A DNA stretch of 64,000 nt, taken from Palsa-465 sp963800475. GTDB taxonomy: Bacteria > Actinomycetota > Thermoleophilia > Solirubrobacterales > Solirubrobacteraceae. The DNA is taken from assembly GCA_963800475.1 (NCBI GenBank), contig CAWDAZ010000006.1:386436-450435 (forward strand). Direction: 5' to 3'. The position numbers and the translations under genes were made by a program. The notes beneath the pieces are model-generated. The model had not been told where the DNA came from. It saw only the letters and a list, made by a program, of their open reading frames with translations, and did not search any database. Shown here in pieces: positions 55,925 through 64,000 of this stretch (within the stretch, counting starts at the first letter, position 1; each line of letters opens with the position of its first letter).

Positions 55925-56845
55925 CTACAGGGTCAACGCCAGCTTTCCCGCCTCGCGGATCTGAGCCAGCCCCGACATCAATTGGCGCTCCTTCAGGGAG
56001 CGCCAAGCTGACCGGACCGCGTACCTCATGTATGTCGCGCGCGCTCTCCGTGTCACGTCGCTCGCAATCGCTGCATCCAGCAAGGGCTCGGAAAGCTCGA
56101 TGCTTCGTCTTATCTCCGCGATGTTCCGCCCGGACCGCATGAAGCCGAACGACGCGGAGCCAGCGTGTCGCCGATAGCACGCGAGCGCGCTGGGCTCGTA
56201 CCACAGGGGGTACCGGGAAGCGATTCGCTTCCACATGTCCCAGTCGAGGGCGTATCGAAGATCTGAGGAGAAGCCGCCGATGGTCTCGTACACGCTCCGT
56301 TTCACCACGATCGCTGGTGCGCGGAGATGCAGCTCGACGAACACGTGCTGGATCCAGTCATCGATCGGCCCAGGCGTGTCGCGGATCAGCACCTGCGCAA
56401 GCTCCTCCTGACCGTCGGCGTCAATTACAACGTCGCGGCAGAGGGCGGCGCCGACGGAGGCCGAGGCCGCCCCGATCCCCTTCCGCAGGCTGGCGTAGAA
56501 GCCGGGGCGCACCATGTCGTCTTGGTGGAGGATGTGGACCCACTGGCCCCGAGCGCGGCTGAGGCACGTGTTCCAATTGTTGGCGATACCGACATGTCTG
56601 TCGTGGCGAAACCACGAAACGCGCGCTTGCGGGAGCGTGCTCAGGCAAGCTCGCGGATCGACTTCCAGCGAGTGATCGTCGATTACCGCGATCTCCATCT
56701 CGGCCGGACCGGGATCCTGCACGAGCACGCTCGCGAGCGCCTGCCTCAGATATCCGGGGTCCGGGTTGAGCGTCGGAATCATCACGGACCAGAACGGCCT
56801 CGGCACCCCGGGCGTAACCTGACCGATCACCGGGTGTGCGGTCAT
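55925..56845 (-). CDS. Family 2 glycosyltransferase (GT-A fold)
   Basis: 306 aa from ATG 56845 (ATGA overlap with the gene upstream). WSVMIPTLNPDPGYLRQALA is the family opening; DDHSLEVDPR and HILHQDDMVRPGFYASL (the D-x-D-like HQDD) bind the nucleotide sugar and metal; the acceptor side has GGFSSDLRYALDWDMWKRIA. It has no transmembrane helix. Last gene of a minus-strand run of five overlapping genes, so one transcript is likely. Confidence 0.88.
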   Translation of the reverse strand: MTAHPVIGQVTPGVPRPFWSVMIPTLNPDPGYLRQALASVLVQDPGPAEMEIAVIDDHSLEVDPRACLSTLPQARVSWFRHDRHVGIANNWNTCLSRARGQWVHILHQDDMVRPGFYASLRKGIGAASASVGAALCRDVVIDADGQEELAQVLIRDTPGPIDDWIQHVFVELHLRAPAIVVKRSVYETIGGFSSDLRYALDWDMWKRIASRYPLWYEPSALACYRRHAGSASFGFMRSGRNIAEIRRSIELSEPLLDAAIASDVTRRARATYMRYAVRSAWRSLKERQLMSGLAQIREAGKLALTL

Positions 56846-57792
56846 CGCCAGGAGTCCTTCAGGTAGGGACGGCAGGTCAGCCCGTTCAAGAACATCAGGT
56901 CGCCGACGTGTCGCGCGGCGAGCAGCAAGCGGCGGAAGCCGGAGGCGCGCGCCACTGGAAGCAGAAGCACGCCGATGAGCCCGTGCGTCAGCGCTCGCGC
57001 CAAAGCGCCGGCACTTCGCAAGCCGCGCCACCTTGCCGGCGCACCGGCCGCGGCTAGGCGGGACTGGTCGATGCCGGTGCGAACCCGTCGCTTGAGTAGC
57101 CAGCGCATCGTGGTCCGCCCCGGTGTCAGATGCTCGTAGACGACGGCGGAGTCGACGGCGATGAAACGGCACCCCGAGTCGATCAGCCGCGCGAACACGT
57201 CGCCGTCCTCGCCCCCGGTGAAGTTGTAGCGCTCGTCGAACGGGCCCGGCAAGGCCATCAAGCGATGGCGTGCAACGAGCGCGTTTCCCATCCGGGTCAG
57301 CTCCGGCCTCAGTCGCGTGCCGGTCGCAGGCCGCATCCGTTCGAAGAAGCCGGCCTCGACCAGCCAGCGAGGTGCGCCGGCGGCGAATCTCGGGACGACC
57401 GGGCCGACTCCACCATCGGCGCCGCTGCGAATGACCTCGCCCCAGAGCTCGAGGAGCCACCGTGGAGTGGCCTCCTCGTCGTCGTCGATGAACGCGACGT
57501 ACTTGCCGCTGGCAAGCTCCAGCGAGCGGTTCCGTGCTCGCGCCAGCCCGCGACGCGGCTCGACCGCGTATTCGACGTCCATTCCTTCGAGGCGAGCGGC
57601 TTGGACAACGGGCCGACCCGATGCCTCGGCGTCGTTGTCGACCACGATCACCTCGTAACGCGGTGACCCCGGGGCCAAATCGCTGAGCGACCGGAGCAGT
57701 CGGGCCAGGCCGGCCGGCCGCCGAAAGGTGCAGCAGCAGACGCTGACCTCCACCGGGCCCGCCGCCTCCCAGGGGAGTTCACGTGCCGACAT
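56842..57792 (-). CDS. Family 2 glycosyltransferase (GT-A fold)
   Basis: 316 aa. VEVSVCCCTFRRPAGLARLL, then RYEVIVVDNDAEASGRPVVQ, then KYVAFIDDDEEATPRWLLEL (DDD motif), then FDERYNFTGGEDGDVFARLI (E-D acceptor motif). The C-terminal half is basic and hydrophobic (RALTHGLIGVLLLPVARASG), a likely membrane contact. It overlaps the next gene by 4 nt and the previous one by 14 nt. Confidence 0.88.
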   Translation of the reverse strand: MSARELPWEAAGPVEVSVCCCTFRRPAGLARLLRSLSDLAPGSPRYEVIVVDNDAEASGRPVVQAARLEGMDVEYAVEPRRGLARARNRSLELASGKYVAFIDDDEEATPRWLLELWGEVIRSGADGGVGPVVPRFAAGAPRWLVEAGFFERMRPATGTRLRPELTRMGNALVARHRLMALPGPFDERYNFTGGEDGDVFARLIDSGCRFIAVDSAVVYEHLTPGRTTMRWLLKRRVRTGIDQSRLAAAGAPARWRGLRSAGALARALTHGLIGVLLLPVARASGFRRLLLAARHVGDLMFLNGLTCRPYLKDSWR

Positions 57793-58540
57793 GTCGAAGC
57801 ACGGCCGATTCCCGCTCTACGAACTCCATATCGTGCCGTGCCAGCCGCTCGCCGTACAGCTGGAGCAGGAGCCGCCGGGCAACCAGCTTCGCGGGCATGT
57901 CCTGCGAAACGCCCGCGGTCTCGTGGTAGCGCACGAGCGGGAGCGGCAGGTGGCGGAACCCATAGCCTGCCGAGAGGCGCACGAACAGCTCCAGGTCCTC
58001 GAGCGCGCGGAACCGCTCGTTGAAGTTGCCGACGGCGGTGAAGCAGCGACGCCGTATGACCGCCGACTGAATCCCGAGGTTGCAGACCTGGTAGAAGCCG
58101 CTGTCAGGGTCGATCAGCCGACCATGCACGACAGCAGGCGATCGGTGGTACTTACGGGTACCGTCCAGGTGAACTCTCTCCATGTCGGAGTAGACGACTC
58201 CGACCTCGGCTCCACACGTCTCGAAGGCCCTCATATGGCGCTCTAGCTTCTCCGGCAGCCACTCATCGTCGGAGTCCTGAAACGCGAGGAACCGTCCCCG
58301 GGAGGCTTCGATCCCGGCATTGCGAGCCGCCGCCGCTCCGAGGTTTCGCTCGAGGCGAATGCAGCGGATGCGTCGATCGCGAAACGACGCAACCCGTCTC
58401 AGCGTCGCATCGGTGGATCCATCGTCGACGACGATCAGCTCGAAGCGCCGGTACGTCTGGTCGAGCACGCTGCGAATCGACCTGCCGATGACCCGTGCCC
58501 GGTCGTGAGTGGGGAGGACGACGCTGACGGCTACCGACAT
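57779..58540 (-). CDS. Family 2 glycosyltransferase (GT-A fold)
   Basis: 253 aa from ATG 58540; the longer frame starts inside the neighbouring gene. VSVVLPTHDRARVIGRSIRS, then RRFELIVVDDGSTDATLRRV, then GRFLAFQDSDDEWLPEKLER is the classical GT2 sequence (D-D-G-S-T-D and D-S-D-D). The last part binds the acceptor (ERFRALEDLELFVRLSAGYG). It overlaps its neighbours by 10 and 14 nt. Confidence 0.9.
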   Translation of the reverse strand: MSVAVSVVLPTHDRARVIGRSIRSVLDQTYRRFELIVVDDGSTDATLRRVASFRDRRIRCIRLERNLGAAAARNAGIEASRGRFLAFQDSDDEWLPEKLERHMRAFETCGAEVGVVYSDMERVHLDGTRKYHRSPAVVHGRLIDPDSGFYQVCNLGIQSAVIRRRCFTAVGNFNERFRALEDLELFVRLSAGYGFRHLPLPLVRYHETAGVSQDMPAKLVARRLLLQLYGERLARHDMEFVERESAVLRHVGT

Positions 58541-59469
58541 TGCGGTGCTTGGCGGCGGTCGCGCAAGGCCTCGAACCCCCAGCCGGCGCCCAGGCACATG
58601 TGCCAGCGCATACCGAGCCAGCGATCAGCCCAGCTCATGCGAGAGAACGTGAGCGCCGCCATGTTGCGAGCGAGGTACCTGTGGATGCCCGTCGGCCGCC
58701 GATGTACGTAGGAGGTGCGTGCCGCCCCCCTTTGCCTGGATTCACGAAACAGGCACCGGCCGTAGCGAAAGGAACGCCGCAGGACCCAGTCCTTCGTCAT
58801 CATCGCGGGCGTCACGACGTGACGAACGCGCGCGTCTGGGCAGTGCCAGCACCTCAGCCCCTCGGCGATCGCCAGGCGCAGCGTGAGCTCGGTCTCGCCG
58901 CCCATCGCGTATGTTTCCGAGCCGTTCGGACCGAGGCCTTCGTCGAACCGAAAGCCCTTCCGTAAAGGCCATGCCCTGATCGCCATGTTGGGCCCCCACA
59001 CACGGGCGGGGTCGCATGGTCCCTCTTCCCAGGCCGGGTCCGTCACGGCAAACGTTGGGCCTAGTCGCACCGATCGGAGAATCCAATCTTCCGGCGCTTG
59101 ACTCCATAGCGGAACGATCGCCCCTCCGAAGACCGCGTACTCGGGATGGATGTCGGCGGCCGCGCGAACGCGGACGAGCCAATCGCTGTCCGGCAAGCAG
59201 TCGTCGTCGCTGAAGACCGCGAGATCTCCGTCCAGCTCGCGCAGACCGGAGTTGAGCGCTCGGTTCTTTCCCCTCCACGGCTCGGAGACGACGGCCAGCG
59301 GCAGCCGGTCGGAGAAGGAGCGCGCGATCCGCGCCGAGCCGTCGTCGTCCCCATTGTGGATCAGGACGAGCTTCCACCCGCCCCTCGGGGGAAGCAGCTC
59401 GGTGTACGAGCTCAGCACTCGCTTTAGCAGGTACGCCCTGTGTGCCGTGGCGACGAATACCGTCAGCAC
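58531..59469 (-). CDS. Family 2 glycosyltransferase (GT-A fold)
   Basis: 312 aa from GTG 59469. VFVATAHRAYLLKRVLSSYT, then KLVLIHNGDDDGSARIARSF, then GDLAVFSDDDCLPDSDWLVR (D-D-D), then YAMGGETELTLRLAIAEGLR. The C-terminal 60 residues are rich in Arg and Trp (RSFRYGRCLFRESRQRGAAR). It overlaps the nucleotidyltransferase gene upstream by 7 nt. Confidence 0.88.
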   Translation of the reverse strand: MLTVFVATAHRAYLLKRVLSSYTELLPPRGGWKLVLIHNGDDDGSARIARSFSDRLPLAVVSEPWRGKNRALNSGLRELDGDLAVFSDDDCLPDSDWLVRVRAAADIHPEYAVFGGAIVPLWSQAPEDWILRSVRLGPTFAVTDPAWEEGPCDPARVWGPNMAIRAWPLRKGFRFDEGLGPNGSETYAMGGETELTLRLAIAEGLRCWHCPDARVRHVVTPAMMTKDWVLRRSFRYGRCLFRESRQRGAARTSYVHRRPTGIHRYLARNMAALTFSRMSWADRWLGMRWHMCLGAGWGFEALRDRRQAPQCR

Positions 59470-61145
59470 GCGCGGCTCAGCTCCTCGCGAGGCGCCCGGA
59501 CGCCATCACCCGCCAGCCGACCCTCCCATGCCAATGCGTAGGAGGGCAGCGATTCGACCCTTACCCTGAGGTGCCCGACGAGCCCGGGCGGGGGTGAAAC
59601 CAGCTCGCGGCGACTTGCGTCCAGCGCCGCAAATGCCTCGGCGGCGTCGTCGCCCAGTCCTGGGGCCCGTGCGGCGAGGGCCGCCGGGACATCGCTGAGA
59701 CGAAGCGGCAGTGTGGGGCCGCCCTCCTCAATGCTCTCGAGAAACACCGCCGAGCGTGCTGCCGAGAGCAACAAGCCCAGATTCGCGGGACCTGTCGAGA
59801 CGCTTGCCGGCCTCGGTCCCATCCACTTGTGGGGACCCGGGCGCTGGTTCGGGGCGCCGAAGAGCCAGGTGCGGTGCTCGGCCACGGCGCGCCGTGCCCA
59901 GTCGCGGGCCGACCAGCCCGGGAGCTCGGGAAAGGCAGCATGGTCGGTGCCGTCGAGCAGCGCCGCCGAGACTGGATCCGACGCCCGGCACTGCACGAGT
60001 CGTAGGCGCCCGTACCCCCAGACCTCGCTGGTCGGCTCGATCAGCAGCGACCCATGCCGCAATGCGGGCACGCGGTCGATTTCGCCCCGGCTGGCAGCTG
60101 CCATGAGCGCGGCGGGGTCGGTTGGATCGGCATGAACGAGGACAAGCCGTTCCTCGACCACATCCGTCAAGCCAGGATCCAGCCTGGGCAACGCGAGCGC
60201 GGTCCAATCGAGGAGCGCGATGTCCTCGGCAGATCGCGCGCCGACCTCCGGCCCGAGCAGCTGGACCCGGGTTGCCCCGGCGCGGGTCGCTGCATCGTCG
60301 ACGAGACCGGCGACGGCGGCGGAGATCCGAACGAAGCAGGGGAGCAGCTGCTCGACCGCCACAGCCGGCGACCGGTGCATCGCCTGATGCACTTCGAGCG
60401 CGTAGCGCAGGCCATCCTCCTCGCCAGGCAAGAGGCGCTGGGCCCGCTTCAGGGGGGCCTCCTTGCCATCGTGGCGCTCGCCGTGGGCCAGCCAGAGCCA
60501 GATGCGCGCCGCCTCGGCAACCAGCCCGACCGCGAGCGCGGCCCGCCGCACATCGTCTTCTTCACCACAAGCCCGAAGCGCGTATCGCCATCGGTGGTGG
60601 AGCTCGAGCCAAGCGGCGTGGAGGCGTCCCTGGACAGTCGGGATCGGCACGGCCCGGAAGCGACCGCGCAGACGACGCCATTCGGGTGCGCCGTGGAGGC
60701 CGGGCCGCTGCAGTAGGCCGGCCCCGTCGCCAACCGCATCCGGGCCCAGGAACACGGCGCGCCCCTCGGCGAGTCCGTTGACCAGGTACGAGCCGGCGAA
60801 GACACGGGCGAGACCGCGTGCGTCGTACGTCCAGAAGTGAGGGATCACCCGTCGCAGCGGGGAAAGCATCCGGCACAGCGCCTCGTACCTCCGCCTGACG
60901 CGTCGGGACTCGGTCTCGTCAGCCGAGACCGCGACGAGATCGATGTCCGACACCCCGTAAAGGGGCTCGCCGAAGGCCAGGCTGCCGGTGAGGTAGATGT
61001 TCGTCCGGGCTCGGCGAGGCGCAACGATCAGCGCGACCACACGCGCCGTGAGCGCATACAGCCCGGCCCACAGCGGCTTCAGCGGAGACCGCGCGGTCCT
61101 CAGCATGACCCGCTGCAGGGCAAGCGCGGTCTTCTCGCCGATCAA
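59463..61145 (-). CDS. Large nucleotidyltransferase-fold protein in a glycosyltransferase cluster
   Basis: 560 aa from TTG 61145, with GGAG 2 nt upstream and a TTGA overlap with the glycosyltransferase before it (ATG 61106 is the alternative). Residues 48-75 (NIYLTGSLAFGEPLYGVSDI, DLVAVSADE) carry the Pol-beta nucleotidyltransferase motif G54-S55 and D67-x-D69, as in antibiotic-modifying and toxin-like enzymes. The following 500 residues are helical and match nothing I know; LLIEPTSEVWGYGRLRLVQC, FPELPGWSARDWARRAVAEH and GPHKWMGPRPAS look like a second enzymatic or binding domain. A protein that adds a nucleotide or sugar-phosphate to the polysaccharide or a partner is possible. Confidence 0.7.
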   Translation of the reverse strand: MIGEKTALALQRVMLRTARSPLKPLWAGLYALTARVVALIVAPRRARTNIYLTGSLAFGEPLYGVSDIDLVAVSADETESRRVRRRYEALCRMLSPLRRVIPHFWTYDARGLARVFAGSYLVNGLAEGRAVFLGPDAVGDGAGLLQRPGLHGAPEWRRLRGRFRAVPIPTVQGRLHAAWLELHHRWRYALRACGEEDDVRRAALAVGLVAEAARIWLWLAHGERHDGKEAPLKRAQRLLPGEEDGLRYALEVHQAMHRSPAVAVEQLLPCFVRISAAVAGLVDDAATRAGATRVQLLGPEVGARSAEDIALLDWTALALPRLDPGLTDVVEERLVLVHADPTDPAALMAAASRGEIDRVPALRHGSLLIEPTSEVWGYGRLRLVQCRASDPVSAALLDGTDHAAFPELPGWSARDWARRAVAEHRTWLFGAPNQRPGPHKWMGPRPASVSTGPANLGLLLSAARSAVFLESIEEGGPTLPLRLSDVPAALAARAPGLGDDAAEAFAALDASRRELVSPPPGLVGHLRVRVESLPSYALAWEGRLAGDGVRAPREELSRAC

Positions 61146-62143
61146 CGCTCCGCTTGCGAAGATGTCGAACGTGGCGCCGCAGCCAGCTGCATGCGCCGCG
61201 TCTCCTCTACCGGCGTGCCGCTCAGCGCGTCTCGCAGCTCCTCGGCGAGCCCCAACGCGGTCTCCGCGAGGATCTCGAGCGGCGCCGGCGCGGGCGGTAC
61301 GTGGTACCGGAGCTCGAGTTGCGTCGAGACCGGATCGAACTCGATGTTCCTGTCCCGGCGACCCTCTGGCTCTCGCGTCGGGTAGTCGATCGCCAGGGCT
61401 TGCAGCCGTTGCGCTGTCAGCTCCCCCGCGAGCATCGAGTCGAAGATGCGCTTCCATTGGAACGCGCCGCTTCGCGGTCGGTCCGGACGGGCAATGTGCG
61501 CCGGCCAGCCTCCAAGCACCTTGCGCGCGAGTTGACGCTCTGACCGAACGGGAAAGTGCGCCAGTGCCAGCCTGTCCGTGAAGGCAGCAGGTACACGCTT
61601 GCCCGTTCTCACGTCCACAAGCATGTGGCTTCCCTGGGAGAGCGAGCGCCGCCCGCCGCGAGCCCAAGCGACCGGCACGATCACCTTCCTCGTCCAGAAC
61701 GTGCCGTCACTGGCGAGGCGATGCCGGATCCGCCTGAGGACGTTGTCGTCTGCCGGGTCATCCGGACACGGGACGTAGTAGCGGAGATCGACGGTCCATG
61801 CGCGATCCGGCGCCAGGGTCCGCAGCACCTCGCGCACATCGCCTGCGTCGGCGACCAGAAACTCGTCCGCGTCGAGCGGAACGACCCAGTCGACGCCATC
61901 GGAGGCGGCCGCCTCGCGCATCAGGGCGGTCAGAACGACGTCCTGTCGGTGGACGAGCGAGCTCTCGTGGCGCACGGACAGCGGCAGACCTTCGGCTGCG
62001 AGAGCTTCGAGCAGCTCACCAGTCCCGTCGCTTGAGCGGTGGTCGACGACGATCAGCTCATCGAGCACCATGACGTGATGCCGAACGAACGCCTCGATCA
62101 CATCAGCTTCGTTCCGTACCATGCTGATCCCCGTCACCTTCAC
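61142..62143 (-). CDS. Family 2 glycosyltransferase (Glyco_tranf_2_4-like)
   Basis: 333 aa from GTG 62143; TAGGCT lies exactly 7 nt upstream, supporting a leaderless start. GISMVRNEADVIEAFVRHHV then LDELIVVDHRSSDGTGELLE is the short N-R-N-E-A-D / D-H-R-S-S-D signature; VDWVVPLDADEFLVADAGDV (D-A-D-E) binds metal. Later parts have IVPVAWARGGRRSLSQGSHM and LALAHFPVRSERQLARKVL. It is the first gene of the minus-strand run. Confidence 0.86.
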   Translation of the reverse strand: MKVTGISMVRNEADVIEAFVRHHVMVLDELIVVDHRSSDGTGELLEALAAEGLPLSVRHESSLVHRQDVVLTALMREAAASDGVDWVVPLDADEFLVADAGDVREVLRTLAPDRAWTVDLRYYVPCPDDPADDNVLRRIRHRLASDGTFWTRKVIVPVAWARGGRRSLSQGSHMLVDVRTGKRVPAAFTDRLALAHFPVRSERQLARKVLGGWPAHIARPDRPRSGAFQWKRIFDSMLAGELTAQRLQALAIDYPTREPEGRRDRNIEFDPVSTQLELRYHVPPAPAPLEILAETALGLAEELRDALSGTPVEETRRMQLAAAPRSTSSQAER

Positions 62144-62160
62144 GGCGGCAAGCCTAAGTG

Positions 62161-63069
62161 ATGCGCGATCGCCCGTCTAGCCAGCGCGCGCCAATGGACG
62201 TCAGCGTCGTGGTCGCGGTGCGCAACTGCGAGCGCACCCTGCCCGCCCTGCTGGCCTCGCTCGCCCAGCAGGACTGCGTCGAGCGGTACGAGGTGATCGT
62301 CGTGGACGACGCATCGACCGATGACAGCGTGGCCGTCGCGAGGGACTTCGCCCGACACCTCCCTGTCGTGATCTGCGAGATGACCAGGCACCGAGGGCCC
62401 GGGTCGGCACGCAACGCCGGGGTCGAACGAGCGGGCGCGGCGATCCTCGCCTTCTGCGATGGCGACGACATCGTCCATCGAGCCTGGCTGCGTTCGCTGT
62501 GCGCCGCGATCGGACGCCGCCCGCTCGTCGCCGGCGCGATCCACCATCTGGACAACGACGCCGTGCGCCCACCTGCCTCGGTGCCCGGCAAGCCGCTGGT
62601 CGATCCAGCCGGGCTCACGTCCTACCACCGTCACCTGCCGTGGGGCCTGACCGCGAACCTGGCGGTGCGACGCGACGTCTTCGCGGAGATTGGCGGGTTC
62701 GCAGAGGAGCTGAGGACGGGCGGGGAAGACGCCGACCTGTGCTGGCGGCTCGCCGCGCGGGGTGTGGAGCTCGCCTACGAGCCGGCCGCGATCGTGTTCA
62801 AGCGAGGTCGGCCGGGGGCGGTGCCGACCTTTCGCCAGTGGCTGCATTACGGTCTCGGTCATCCACTCCTGTTTCGGCGGCATCGGCACGGCGGCATGCC
62901 ACGCCGATCGCCGCGGGAGGCGGCCTCCCGCTACGCGGAGACGGCGAGGACTATCGGGCACTGCGTTCGACACCCCCGCTCGGGGTGCGCCAGGGAGGTG
63001 GCGGCCCGACTTGGTCAGGACGTGGGCCGGGTCATCGGCAGCGTGCGCTGGAGATCGCTCTACCTGTGA
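62161..63069 (+). CDS. Family 2 glycosyltransferase (GT-A fold)
   Basis: 302 aa from ATG 62161 (GTG 62158 is also in frame). MDVSVVVAVRNCERTLPALL, then RYEVIVVDDASTDDSVAVAR, then AAILAFCDGDDIVHRAWLRS (D-G-D-D), then IGGFAEELRTGGEDADLCWR is the full GT2 pattern. The basic end (HRHGGMPRRSPREAAS) is shorter than usual. It diverges from the previous gene by only about 17 bp, so the two promoters must lie inside each other's coding start or share one element. Confidence 0.9.
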   Translation: MRDRPSSQRAPMDVSVVVAVRNCERTLPALLASLAQQDCVERYEVIVVDDASTDDSVAVARDFARHLPVVICEMTRHRGPGSARNAGVERAGAAILAFCDGDDIVHRAWLRSLCAAIGRRPLVAGAIHHLDNDAVRPPASVPGKPLVDPAGLTSYHRHLPWGLTANLAVRRDVFAEIGGFAEELRTGGEDADLCWRLAARGVELAYEPAAIVFKRGRPGAVPTFRQWLHYGLGHPLLFRRHRHGGMPRRSPREAASRYAETARTIGHCVRHPRSGCAREVAARLGQDVGRVIGSVRWRSLYL

Positions 63070-63329
63070 CAGCGCCATTCGGCCTGGCGGGCTGATCACG
63101 CACCAGCGGATTGAGCCAGGGCGCCCGCTTTCGGCCGGATGGCAGGCACGTTCGCCGTCGGCCCACCGCTTTTCCCTCGGCCGACGATCGGCTGTCTCAC
63201 GACCTCGTCCTCGGCCGGCACGAATCAGAAGCGCTCGCGTCCTTAACGGTATGGCCCGCTATCCGGCCGTTGCCAAGGCGACAGCTGCTGTACCTCGCGC
63301 TGGCAAGGGCGGACAATACGCGGGAGGAG
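63070..63329. other. 260-bp intergenic region, no gene seen
   Basis: No convincing frame or RNA. GGGAGGAG directly before ATG 63330 is the ribosome-binding site of the next gene. Confidence 0.4.
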
Positions 63330-63623
63330 ATGACCAAGCGCGCGCGCATCGTTGCCTTCGGGTCGGCCGGAATCCTCGTTCTCGCGGGCGTCGTCGGGGC
63401 GGCGATCTTCAGCGGCACGCTCGGGCAGCTGATCGCCCTGGTGCTGATCTCGATCGGGTTCGTGCTCGCAACCAGCCTGGTGTTCCTCGAGGTGGGGCTG
63501 AGCGAGGACCGCGAACGGGCGCGCGAGGAGGCGCGCCAGCGGGGCGCGGGGACGCGACGCCGGAGGCTTCGGCCGCGGCCCCGGCTCGAGCGCATGCGCG
63601 GGCGGCCGCGGCGGCTCAAGTGA
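63330..63623 (+). CDS. Small two-helix membrane protein with basic tail
   Basis: 97 aa from ATG 63330 (GGGAGGAG upstream). Two hydrophobic helices, ARIVAFGSAGILVLAGVVGA and GQLIALVLISIGFVLATSLV, then an Arg-rich cytosolic tail (RRRLRPRPRLERMRGRPRRL). Small proteins of this plan are common in actinobacteria; no function is known. Confidence 0.65.
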   Translation: MTKRARIVAFGSAGILVLAGVVGAAIFSGTLGQLIALVLISIGFVLATSLVFLEVGLSEDRERAREEARQRGAGTRRRRLRPRPRLERMRGRPRRLK

Positions 63624-63668
63624 GAGGCGGGACGCTCCCGATCCCGCCCCTCACCGTGAGCTGGGGAG

Positions 63669-64000
63669 CTAGCCCTCGAGCCCGATCCCGCCGCTGATCC
63701 CAGCGGTCTTGACGCCTGCGGAGGTGTTGCAGGCCGTCGGGTCAGGCGGCTGGAAGGCCAGTACTCCGCCGGCCGAGTCGCCCGAGTAGCGGGTCGTGCT
63801 GATCGTGTAGGTGGTCGGGTCGCCCGTCGCGGCGTTGACGGCGCTGAGCGTCATGCTCGGAGCGACGCTGCCCGACAGCTGGACCGCCGCCGCCGCCCCG
63901 GTTGTCGAGTAGGTCAGCACGCTCGTGCTGCCGTCGGCCCAGGTCGTCACCGCCGATCCCTTGGTCGTGCTGTTGGCGCAACCGCCCGTGCCCGTCGCCA
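63669..64000 (-). CDS. 3' end of a secreted or surface protein gene
   Basis: C-terminal 110 residues, open to the window edge. CANSTTKGSAVTTWADGSTS, then LSAVNAATGDPTTYTISTTR, then FQPPDPTACNTSAGVKTAGI are Ser/Thr/Gly-rich, low in charge, with two Cys near the end, as in exported proteins. Family unknown because the start lies outside the window. Confidence 0.55.
   Translation of the reverse strand, partial: ATGTGGCANSTTKGSAVTTWADGSTSVLTYSTTGAAAAVQLSGSVAPSMTLSAVNAATGDPTTYTISTTRYSGDSAGGVLAFQPPDPTACNTSAGVKTAGISGGIGLEG

Overview
This window is chromosomal DNA from a GC-rich actinobacterium, most likely class Thermoleophilia (Solirubrobacterales or a relative). The basis is the actinobacterial-style rpmG-secE-nusG-rplKA-rplJL-rpoBC locus, two F420-dependent DDN-type nitroreductases, a GAP-family membrane protein, actinobacterial regulators, frequent GTG/TTG starts and many genes that look leaderless. 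The genus assignment is inference, not a database match.

Region 1 (1-6.1 kb) is accessory DNA. It holds a cut-off, probably frameshifted alpha/beta hydrolase and a stretch with inverted repeats. It then carries the end of an integrated element: two small HTH genes facing away from each other around a palindrome, a tyrosine recombinase, a RelE/HigB-like toxin with an XRE antitoxin, and at about 5018-5064 the 3' half of a tRNA-Thr(GGT) gene. That half tRNA has no 5' half here, so it is the expected right-hand attachment scar. A DUF433/DUF5615 antitoxin-toxin pair lies just outside the scar.

Region 2 (6.5-31.7 kb) is mostly secreted or oxidative-metabolism genes. They include a class-C beta-lactamase-fold hydrolase, an exported beta-propeller-like protein, HicBA, a TAP-type exported peptidase, an IS110-like transposase relic, a formylglycine-generating enzyme tail-to-tail with its sulfatase, a Cys-paired YVTN propeller, an FAD oxidoreductase, a DUF6817-Asp/Asn-hydroxylase fusion, an alcohol dehydrogenase, a truncated globin, a lipoprotein, an MFS carrier, a TolB-like protein, an HD hydrolase and an ABC exporter. 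An 84-bp inverted duplicate of the beta-lactamase-fold gene at 10.8 kb records rearrangement.

Region 3 (31.7-40.4 kb) has a SCO1-TlpA fusion, an OmpR-type two-component system with tandem 11-bp repeats in its promoter, an acyl-CoA dehydrogenase, an SDR, a GAP-family protein, and an HxlR regulator facing two HtrA-like proteases across a perfect operator-like palindrome.

Region 4 (40.5-53.3 kb) is the core information-processing block: rpmG, secE, nusG, rplK, rplA, an L10 leader, rplJ, rplL, a secreted protein of unknown function, rpoB and rpoC, with hairpin terminators after rplL and rpoC. RplJ and RpoB have long acidic C-terminal tails.

Region 5 (53.3-64 kb) replaces the rpsL/rpsG/fusA genes often found after rpoC with a surface-polysaccharide island. 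It has a large membrane protein split by a frameshift, a decayed tRNA-like 3' end, five overlapping family-2 glycosyltransferase genes with an unusual large nucleotidyltransferase among them, a sixth glycosyltransferase on the other strand, a small membrane protein, and the 3' end of a secreted protein gene that leaves the window. No CRISPR array, rRNA or intact tRNA was seen.
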